A stretch of DNA of 15,110 bases from Thermodesulfovibrionales bacterium (GTDB lineage: Bacteria > Nitrospirota > Thermodesulfovibrionia > Thermodesulfovibrionales > SM23-35). Below are positions 10,659 through 15,110 of this stretch, one piece after another (within the stretch, counting starts at the first letter, position 1; every line of letters begins with the position of its first letter). Where the stretch lies: the NCBI GenBank assembly GCA_020062205.1, contig JAGUWT010000257.1, forward strand, positions 1 through 15,110, in the 5' to 3' direction. The notes beneath the pieces are model-generated. The model was not told the DNA's origin, did not search any database, and was given only the letters and a program-made list of their open reading frames with translations. Both the position numbers and the translations under genes were made by a program.

Positions 10659-10675
10659 AGAACTGGAGGTGAAAA

Positions 10676-10885
10676 ATGCAGAAAACACTGTCGGCTGAAT
10701 TAAAAAAAATAAGCAGGGACAAGGTTAGATTTGAGATTACAAGAGAAAACTATGAGGCATTTTGTGATGCTGTAGGGCTTTATAAGAAAGAATTTCTGGA
10801 ATCTTTAAGAAAATCAGAGGCAGACCATAAGGCAGGCCGTATAACAAAAAGAAGCTCTCTTTTGGAAATTATTGAAAAAGCATGA
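10676..10885 (+). CDS. Putative antitoxin of a RelE-type TA pair
   Basis: This 69-residue charged protein lies directly upstream of, and overlaps by four bases (ATGA), a RelE-like toxin gene. That arrangement is standard for type II toxin-antitoxin operons with the antitoxin first. The segment SEADHKAGRITKRSSLLEII near the C-terminus resembles the toxin-wrapping tail of RelB/Phd-like antitoxins. The N-terminal part (KKISRDKVRFEITRENYEAFCDAVGLYKKEFLESL) could supply a small DNA-binding or dimerisation fold, but I do not recognise a named family. The start is supported by GGAGG at 10665-10669, six bases before the ATG. The assignment rests on context more than on sequence. Confidence 0.7.
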   Translation: MQKTLSAELKKISRDKVRFEITRENYEAFCDAVGLYKKEFLESLRKSEADHKAGRITKRSSLLEIIEKA

Positions 10886-11160
10886 TAGAAATTTATACCA
10901 CTGCTACTTTTGATGAGCTTTTTCTCAAGCTTCCTCAGAAGATCCAGGTTAAGGCAGATGAAAAAACAAAGTTATTTAAAGAAAATCCTTTTAACTCCAT
11001 CCTAAGGACTGAAAAACTTCATCCCAAAGGACACGATGTCTGGAGTTTCAGAATAGACATCCATTACAGAATCGTGTTCAAATTTACGGGGAAAAATGCA
11101 GTTGAATTTCGTTTTGTAGGTCATCATAATGATATTTACGATTACAATATATTTGGATAA
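10882..11160 (+). CDS. RelE/ParE-superfamily toxin (putative mRNA interferase)
   Basis: The 92-residue product has the layout of the RelE/YafQ/ParE toxin fold: an N-terminal strand (IEIYTTATF), two helices, then a basic beta-sheet with KLHPKGHDVWSFRIDIHYRIVF and a C-terminal VGHHNDIYDY. The WSFRI...YRI core and the GHH-x-x-IY ending are typical of RelE-type mRNA interferases, which cleave mRNA at the ribosome; catalysis in this group often uses a histidine near the C-terminus. The gene overlaps the antitoxin by four bases. It ends 17 bases from the 3' end of the convergent mutL gene, with no clear terminator between. It appears full length and intact. Cleavage rather than gyrase inhibition (ParE) is inferred. 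Confidence 0.85.
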   Translation: MIEIYTTATFDELFLKLPQKIQVKADEKTKLFKENPFNSILRTEKLHPKGHDVWSFRIDIHYRIVFKFTGKNAVEFRFVGHHNDIYDYNIFG

Positions 11161-11177
11161 AATCTCTCGTCCATTCT

Positions 11178-12908
11178 CTATTTCCTCTTGAACATCTTCT
11201 TCAAATCGTCAAGAGAGATAAAAATCCTTGTTGGTCTTCCATGGGGGCATTGGTCAGGATGCTCTGTTTTGTCAAGGTCGGCGATAAGATTTAAGAGTTC
11301 CTCCTGATTCAGGATTTCCTTACCGCGTACCGAGCTATGGCATGCAATCCTTGCAGCAATGGCCTCTTTCAAGGATTTATCTGGGGCAACCCCTTCGATA
11401 ATACATGATGCAACATCTGAGAGGATACCTCTGACAACTGCCTCTTTTAAAGAATCAGGGAGTGAACGCACAATAACAGTCTCATGTCCAAAATCATCTA
11501 CCTCAATTCCGAAATCCCTCAGTATCTGGATATTCTCAAGGATAACCCTGTATTCCTTATGTGACAGCTTTACCTGCCTTGGGAATAATAACTGGTGAGA
11601 GTTAAGATTGATTCCTTTTAAAAACCTTTCATAAAGAATTCTCTCATGGGCAGCATGGTGATCTATAAGGGTAAGTCCACCTTTACCTGAAACAGCAATG
11701 AATGTGTCGCCAAGGTATATGAATGGTAATGATACTTTGTATGTTATCTCGAGGTTTTCAGACACCATAGGCTCCTGAGGGGTAAGGGGTAAGGAGTAAG
11801 GGGATGAATAAATGCCCAAAGATGGTTTAGAATAATCAATTGCAGGTATCTCTGTAAATTGTTTTACATATTCAGCCCGCTCTCCTTTTACAGCTTCTCT
11901 GACGGTGTTATTTACAAAATGATATATTGATTCTTTATCCTCAAACCTGACCTCTCGTTTTGTAGGGTGGACATTAAAATCCACCTTCTTCGGGTCAATA
12001 TCAAGGAAGAAAAAGAAGATAGGATGTTTATCATGAGGAAGTGTGCCTTCGTATGCCTTATATACTGCATGAGAGATTGAATTGTCCTTTATTGGACGTC
12101 TGTTTATAAAGATGAACTGATGGGTCTTGCTGTTCCTGAAATTTTGGGTATTTGAAACAAATGCTGTTAATTGCAGAATTTCCCCTTTATAATCCCCCCA
12201 TCGCCCCCCTTTAACAAAGGGGGGTAAGGGGGGATTATAAACCTCTATTAGCCTATCAACAAATTCATCTCCATAAATCTGCATTATCCTTTCTTTGATA
12301 CCTGAGGCCAAAGGAAGGTTCATAATTTCCTGGTTGTCAGATGTGAGCCTAAAACCTATTCCGGGATGAGAAAGGGCTTCCTTTGTAACCGTGTCTATAA
12401 TATGAAAAATCTCTGTACTGTTTGATTTAAGAAACTTTTTTCTTGCCGGGGTATTGAAGAATAAATCCCTAACCTCAATGGATGTGCCGATAGAAGGAGA
12501 ATCCCTTATCTCTTTTACCTCACCACCATGTATTTCAACAGATATTCCCGAAGATGAATCTTTTATACCTGTAATGAGCCTGACTTTTGAAACAGATGCA
12601 ATGGATGGAAGGGCCTCACCTCTGAATCCCATAGTCCTTATATTGAAGAGATCTTTTTCGCTCGAAAGTTTACTGGTTGCATGTCTTTCAAAGCAGAGGA
12701 TGGCGTCTTCTTTATCCATGCCGATACCATTGTCCGATACCCTGATGAGTCGCTTGCCGCCGTAGAGAATATCTATCTTTATATCATTAGTCCCTGCATC
12801 AATCGAATTCTCTATCAGTTCCTTCACAACAGAGGCAGGTCTTTCAATAACCTCTCCTGCAGCGATCTTGTTCCTTAAATCAGGTGAAAGGATCTTAATC
12901 TGTGGCAT
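11178..12908 (-). CDS. mutL: DNA mismatch repair protein MutL, endonuclease type
   Basis: MutL links mismatch recognition by MutS to strand removal. The 576-residue protein has the GHKL ATPase motifs: E30 and N34 (KELIENSIDAG), DNGIGM at 59-64, ATSK at 77-80 and GFRGEAL at 94-100. The C-terminal domain has DHHAAHERILYE at 416-427, matching the endonuclease motif DQHA-x2-E-x4-E with Q replaced by H, plus ACH at about 522-524 and CPHGRP at 554-559. This predicts a metal-dependent nicking MutL, as in bacteria without MutH. Residues 223-241 (NPPLPPFVKGGRWGD and flanks) are encoded by a 54-bp palindrome, and SPYSLPLTP (about 369-377) by a 7-bp repeat; both look like in-frame insertions. The start matches the family (MPQIKILSPDLRNKIAAGEV) but has no evident Shine-Dalgarno. 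mutS is not in the window. Confidence 0.97.
   Translation of the reverse strand: MPQIKILSPDLRNKIAAGEVIERPASVVKELIENSIDAGTNDIKIDILYGGKRLIRVSDNGIGMDKEDAILCFERHATSKLSSEKDLFNIRTMGFRGEALPSIASVSKVRLITGIKDSSSGISVEIHGGEVKEIRDSPSIGTSIEVRDLFFNTPARKKFLKSNSTEIFHIIDTVTKEALSHPGIGFRLTSDNQEIMNLPLASGIKERIMQIYGDEFVDRLIEVYNPPLPPFVKGGRWGDYKGEILQLTAFVSNTQNFRNSKTHQFIFINRRPIKDNSISHAVYKAYEGTLPHDKHPIFFFFLDIDPKKVDFNVHPTKREVRFEDKESIYHFVNNTVREAVKGERAEYVKQFTEIPAIDYSKPSLGIYSSPYSLPLTPQEPMVSENLEITYKVSLPFIYLGDTFIAVSGKGGLTLIDHHAAHERILYERFLKGINLNSHQLLFPRQVKLSHKEYRVILENIQILRDFGIEVDDFGHETVIVRSLPDSLKEAVVRGILSDVASCIIEGVAPDKSLKEAIAARIACHSSVRGKEILNQEELLNLIADLDKTEHPDQCPHGRPTRIFISLDDLKKMFKRK
11778..11803. repeat. 7-bp tandem repeat within the mutL linker
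   Basis: On the + strand GGGGTAA occurs twice (11779-11792), then GGAGTAA, then GGGG. It encodes SPYSLPLTP on the mutL strand, in the low-complexity linker between the ATPase and C-terminal domains. The unit is not a multiple of three, but three units make 21 bases, so the frame is kept. Confidence 0.75.
12187..12240. repeat. 54-bp C/G-rich palindromic repeat inside mutL
   Basis: The outer arms TTATAATCCCCCC (12187-12199) and GGGGGGATTATAA (12228-12240) are perfect 13-bp reverse complements. The inner arms CCCCCCTTT (12204-12212) and AAAGGGGGG (12216-12224) are perfect over 9 bp around the 3-base loop AAC. The element is exactly 54 bp, or 18 codons, and reads on the mutL strand as part of YNPPLPPFVKGGRWGDYK with no stop. 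I recall similar PPLPPFxKGG-encoding palindromes as dispersed repeats in several bacterial phyla, but this was not verified. Confidence 0.9.
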
Positions 12909-12965
12909 AGGAAGGCTTTAGGGATGTCTTAAACTTTTCTTAAGGATATCTTTTCCCATAATTTT

Positions 12966-13229
12966 CTATGCTTTTTGTTCTTGAAGTTTTTCCTGAACCC
13001 AAAGATTAATCAGAGTATCAGGGGTAACACCTCTTTTTTGTGCAATAGCCTGGATTTTCTCTGAGAGCATCCTGTCTACTGCATAATAAGTAACCTCAGA
13101 CTCAATATTTACTTCAAATGATGCTTCTTTTGTCTTATCCCAAAAATCTGATATGTCATGAGTATCCCAGAACTCGCCAATTTTCTTGTAAGATGTTGCA
13201 TGGGACACTGAACTTTTATGTTTTTTCAT
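12966..13229 (-). CDS. BrnA-like (CopG-type) antitoxin
   Basis: The 87-residue protein has the two parts expected of a CopG/BrnA-type antitoxin paired with a BrnT toxin. A toxin-binding N-terminal stretch, EFWDTHDISDFWD (residues 19-31), matches the tryptophan- and aspartate-rich signature of this family. A C-terminal ribbon-helix-helix-like region follows (EKIQAIAQKRGVTPDTLINLWVQEKL). Ribbon-helix-helix antitoxins normally bind DNA and autoregulate the operon. The gene overlaps the upstream toxin gene by 14 bases, has a clear AAAGGAG ribosome binding site (13235-13241), and ends 57 bases before the mutL start on the same strand, so read-through into mutL is possible. No DNA-binding site is proven. 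Confidence 0.85.
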   Translation of the reverse strand: MKKHKSSVSHATSYKKIGEFWDTHDISDFWDKTKEASFEVNIESEVTYYAVDRMLSEKIQAIAQKRGVTPDTLINLWVQEKLQEQKA

Positions 13230-13500
13230 ATAGTCTCCTTTCAGCTTTTGTCATATCTCGTGCCGATAAAATTAAGGCATGTTTATCGATTTTATAAACA
13301 AAGAACACTATGAGGTAACGGCCACTATCTGTCTTCCCCATTGCTGCATAAACATTTTCACCCGTACGATGTCCTTTCTCAACAAACCTAAAATGAGATT
13401 TGTTAGATAAAACCTCTCTGACTTCATTTTGCTGGACATTATGTTTTTTGACAAGTTTTTCAATAATATCATCAAACCAGGTGATTCCTTCAATTTTCAA
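13216..13500 (-). CDS. brnT: BrnT-family toxin (DUF497)
   Basis: BrnT toxins are small RelE-fold ribonucleases that arrest translation and are neutralised by BrnA. The 94-residue product fits: an N-terminal ITWFDD segment, KHNVQQNEVREVL (family pattern KHG-x-S-x-x-E-A-x-x-V), a glycine-containing strand GRYLIVFFVYKI, and the C-terminal signature LILSARDMTKAERRLYE, matching the family I-S-A-R-x-x-x-x-x-E-R-x-x-Y-E. Toxin-before-antitoxin order is also typical of BrnTA. The start is a TTG with GGAG eight bases upstream. The gene appears intact. An 18-bp inverted repeat, a candidate operator, lies just upstream. Confidence 0.87.
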   Translation of the reverse strand: MKIEGITWFDDIIEKLVKKHNVQQNEVREVLSNKSHFRFVEKGHRTGENVYAAMGKTDSGRYLIVFFVYKIDKHALILSARDMTKAERRLYEKT

Positions 13501-13516
13501 CTTGCTATCTCCAAAA

Positions 13517-13534
13517 ATGTTGATAAAACAACAT
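13517..13534 (-). promoter_or_regulatory. Candidate operator upstream of brnT
   Basis: ATGTTG-ATAAAA-CAACAT is a perfect 6-bp inverted repeat with a 6-base spacer, immediately upstream of the brnT ribosome binding site. BrnA-type antitoxins bind inverted repeats in their own promoter, so this is a plausible autoregulatory site. In A/T-rich DNA such a repeat can also arise by chance. Confidence 0.35.
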
Positions 13535-13542
13535 CTTCAATT

Positions 13543-13692
13543 ATTTAGATACCCACGGGCAAGCCCGTGGAACTCGGCTAATGGATTAGAACCTGTTACT
13601 ATTTTATCATTTTTATCGTATTTTGGTTGCCATGGACGGCAACCTTTTCTGTCAGAAGCGTAATTCCCTGTGATGATAGTTTATATCTAAAT
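13543..13692. repeat. Hairpin-rich 150-bp interval, possible MITE- or REP-like element
   Basis: ATTTAGATA (13543-13551) and TATCTAAAT (13684-13692) are exact 9-bp inverted repeats bounding this non-coding stretch. Inside lie three tight inverted repeats: CCACGGGC-AA-GCCCGTGG (13553-13570), CTAAT-GG-ATTAG (13578-13589) and GGTTGCC-6-GGCAACC (13625-13644), the last followed by TTTT on the + strand. There is no transposase gene. The individual hairpins are certain; that they form one mobile unit is a guess, and the A/T-rich 9-bp ends could match by chance. Confidence 0.4.
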
Positions 13693-13914
13693 GTTATCTG
13701 CCATTGCTGGAATCACCGTTGTTAAATGAAATTTTGAAGGTTTGATATTTAATAGTCTTTTAAGAAGGCTTCTTAGAGCGGCCTGATTGATCAATAACTC
13801 GTAGAGAGAATAAAAATTTTGCTTGACTAATATAGTTTTCCCCCTGGTTCTTTTTAGCTTTTTGTTACCCGTATCTATAAGCCATGTGCCTCCTGAGAAA
13901 ATAATGCCAGTCAT
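13687..13914 (-). other. Unrecognised small open frame, doubtful gene
   Basis: A 75-codon frame overlaps the last 50 bases of the mntA-like gene and ends inside the right boundary repeat of the hairpin-rich interval. The predicted protein (MTGIIFSGGTWLIDTGNKKLK...) is basic and matches no family I know. No convincing ribosome binding site precedes the ATG. It may be non-coding sequence or the decayed 3' end of a longer gene. The bases 13693-13864, outside the overlap and the repeat, hold nothing else that I can identify. Confidence 0.2.
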
Positions 13915-14257
13915 GATATTTTGTTAGTGCTCGTGCTTCATATAAAACTCTCCTTTGGGGATTATTATCAACGAGCAGTAATCCGTCATTTATTATCTGA
14001 AATAAAAATACAGGGGAATCAAGGCTGTTCAAGGCAACAATTTGAACTTCTTCACCAATTTTCCTTGACAATTCTGCCTCAAGATAAAATATAGACCACT
14101 GCGGAAGTTTCTGAGGGTCTTTCTTGAAATAGATTGCTATATCCCAGTCGCTCCTTTTGCCCAACGTGCCCTTTGCCCTTGAACCGAAGAGATAGGCAAA
14201 TTCAACCAATGGATTTCTTTTAAGTATTCTCGTTATTTTTTCCATTTTACCAATCAT
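13865..14257 (-). CDS. mntA: MntA-like nucleotidyltransferase antitoxin
   Basis: The 130-residue protein belongs to the minimal nucleotidyltransferase (MNT) group of the DNA polymerase beta superfamily. The signature GS-x10-D-x-D is intact: G25-S26, then D37 and D39 in GSRAKGTLGKRSDWD. A further acidic strand (EEVQIVALNS) follows where the third carboxylate is expected. In HepT/MntA TA systems this enzyme AMPylates the tyrosine of the HEPN toxin's R-x4-H-x-Y motif and thereby silences it. The ATG overlaps the upstream hepT stop in an ATGA, the normal operon arrangement. Since that toxin is truncated, this gene may be an orphan antitoxin. The C-terminus (YEARALTKYHDWHYFLRR...) is normal for the family. 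Confidence 0.85.
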   Translation of the reverse strand: MIGKMEKITRILKRNPLVEFAYLFGSRAKGTLGKRSDWDIAIYFKKDPQKLPQWSIFYLEAELSRKIGEEVQIVALNSLDSPVFLFQIINDGLLLVDNNPQRRVLYEARALTKYHDWHYFLRRHMAYRYG

Positions 14258-14430
14258 AGCTTTTCTATAAAATTTATAAACCTTCTAATATCATTTAATC
14301 CTGTATTTAAAAACCTTTTCAAATCGGCAGCAGTGTCTACCTCATAGTCATGGGCAAGAAAATTTCTCAACCCAGCAATGTAAACAAATTTTTGGGCAAA
14401 GCTCTTTGGGATAATCTTATAATCACCGAG
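14254..14430 (-). pseudogene. hepT: 5'-truncated HEPN toxin gene (HepT / DUF86)
   Basis: An open frame of 58 codons, bounded upstream by an in-frame TGA (14433-14431), encodes only the C-terminal half of a HEPN-domain toxin; family members are roughly 130-145 residues. It keeps IAGLRNFLAHDYEVD, with the full R-x4-H-x-Y motif RNFLAHDY at 14344-14367 (ribonuclease Arg and His, and the Tyr that MntA modifies), followed by the final helix (LNDIRRFINFIEKL). No ATG, GTG or TTG start precedes the motif in frame, apart from a TTG directly next to it. I found no recognisable N-terminal half in other frames upstream. The toxin is therefore probably dead by 5' deletion, while its partner gene looks intact. 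Confidence 0.8.
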
Positions 14431-14537
14431 TCAATAAGACAATCTTAGTAATTATTTCAATAAAACTATACACGAAAAAAGACATTCAGGCAAGAGTAGG
14501 GAAAAAGGAGGTAGAATTCTATCAACCAGTATATCCC

Positions 14538-14567
14538 TTGTCAAGCATTCTGTGGTATATTTATCAA
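14538..14567 (+). promoter_or_regulatory. Possible promoter of proA
   Basis: TTGTCA (14538-14543) and TATCAA (14562-14567) are 18 bases apart and match the sigma-70 consensus at 5 of 6 and 4 of 6 positions, ending 22 bases before the proA ATG. A proA promoter is expected because the upstream genes run the other way. The match is modest. The rest of 14434-14589 holds no gene that I can identify. Confidence 0.3.
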
Positions 14568-14589
14568 AATTATGTCAGGGAGGTATGGT

Positions 14590-15110
14590 ATGGACATAAA
14601 GGCGTATGTTCTTAATAAGGCAATGGATACAAAGGAGGGGGCGAGGGCACTGGCAAAAGCATCTTCAAAACAGAAGAATCTTGTGCTTCTCAAAATGGCA
14701 GAGGCGCTGAAAAACAGGGCAAAAGAGCTTATCTCAGAGAACAAAAAAGATATAAAATTTGCTGAGGAAAAGGGCATTTCAAAGGCATTGATAGACAGGC
14801 TTACCTTGAATGACAAACGCATAAACGAAATGTCACAGGGGCTTATTGAGGTCGCTGGTCTGCCTGACCCTGTTGGTGAGATAACAAAGATGTGGCAGAG
14901 ACCGAATGGCATGACTGTTGGCAAGATGCGTGTACCAATAGGTGTCATTGGAATTATCTATGAATCAAGGCCGAATGTTACAGCAGATGCTGCGGGCTTG
15001 TGTCTTAAGGCAGGGAATGCTGTTCTCCTCAGAGGAGGCTCTGAGGCTATTAATTCAAATAAAGCTATAGTAAATGTTTTAAGGGATGTTGCAAAAAAAC
15101 ATGGGCTTCA
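14590..15110 (+). CDS. proA: Gamma-glutamyl phosphate reductase, 5' part
   Basis: ProA reduces gamma-glutamyl phosphate to glutamate-5-semialdehyde with NADPH, the second step of proline synthesis. The 173 residues present match the N-terminal cofactor-binding half: MDIKAYVLNKA, LLKMAEAL, then MRVPIGVIGIIYESRPNVTADAAGLCLKAGNAVLLRGGSEA, a hallmark of ProA. The window ends before the catalytic cysteine region, so completeness cannot be judged. I chose the ATG at 14590 because GGGAGG (14578-14583) is six bases upstream and the family begins this way; an in-frame ATG at 14572 would add six residues. The usual partner proB (glutamate 5-kinase) is not upstream; it may be elsewhere or downstream. 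Confidence 0.96.
   Translation, partial: MDIKAYVLNKAMDTKEGARALAKASSKQKNLVLLKMAEALKNRAKELISENKKDIKFAEEKGISKALIDRLTLNDKRINEMSQGLIEVAGLPDPVGEITKMWQRPNGMTVGKMRVPIGVIGIIYESRPNVTADAAGLCLKAGNAVLLRGGSEAINSNKAIVNVLRDVAKKHGL

Noticed and set aside
13625..13648. GGTTGCC hairpin plus TTTT as an intrinsic terminator
   Set aside because: On the + strand no gene precedes it, and on the - strand no T-run follows the stem, so I list it only as part of the hairpin-rich interval.
13400..13663. 87-codon + strand frame opposite brnT
   Set aside because: Half of it is antisense to brnT and the rest crosses the hairpin repeats; there is no family resemblance and no ribosome binding site.

Overview
The window reads as a bacterial chromosome of moderate-to-low GC. 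It starts inside the classic ribosomal-protein/RNA-polymerase operon and ends in the 5' half of proA. Both large polymerase subunits carry the big lineage-specific insertions known from E. coli-type enzymes (SI2 in beta, SI3 splitting the beta' trigger loop). Together with the ribosomal protein sequences and the C/G-rich palindromic repeats (a translated repeat of the PPLPPFVKGG type), this suggests Nitrospirota (Thermodesulfovibrionia-like) or a deltaproteobacterial lineage. The taxon is an inference and could not be tested here.

Region 1 (1-10169, + strand) is rplK-rplA-rplJ-rplL-rpoB-rpoC: ribosomal proteins L11, L1, L10 and L7/L12, then RNA polymerase beta and beta'. The genes are tightly packed and almost certainly form one operon. 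Two starts are non-canonical: rplJ fits best from a CTG one base after rplA, and rpoC starts at TTG one base after rpoB. No space is left for an L10-binding leader before rplJ. A 12-bp perfect inverted repeat sits between rplJ and rplL and supplies the rplJ stop codon.

Region 2 (10170-14571) is an accessory stretch where the rpsL-rpsG-fusA genes often follow rpoC. It holds a CACAGAG-type palindromic repeat, the C-terminal remnant of a sugar-binding-like beta-sandwich protein, a RelE-like toxin-antitoxin (TA) pair (+), mutL (-), a BrnT/BrnA TA pair (-) just upstream of mutL, a hairpin-rich 150-bp interval, and a nucleotidyltransferase antitoxin (MntA type, -) preceded by a broken HEPN toxin (HepT) gene. 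That makes three TA loci in about 3.8 kb around one housekeeping repair gene.

mutL itself carries two repeat-derived insertions that keep the frame. One is a 54-bp (18-codon) C/G-rich palindrome in the N-terminal half. The other is a 7-bp-period repeat in the interdomain linker. MutL keeps its ATPase motifs and the metal-binding endonuclease motifs (DHHA-x2-E-x4-E, ACH, CPHGRP).

Region 3 (14572-15110, + strand) is the start of proA, cut by the window end. I see no tRNA, rRNA, CRISPR array or complete insertion sequence. I did not find a demonstrably new system. The most distinctive signals are the in-frame palindrome in mutL, the rplJ CTG start with the rplJ-rplL hairpin, and the partly decayed MntA/HepT locus.
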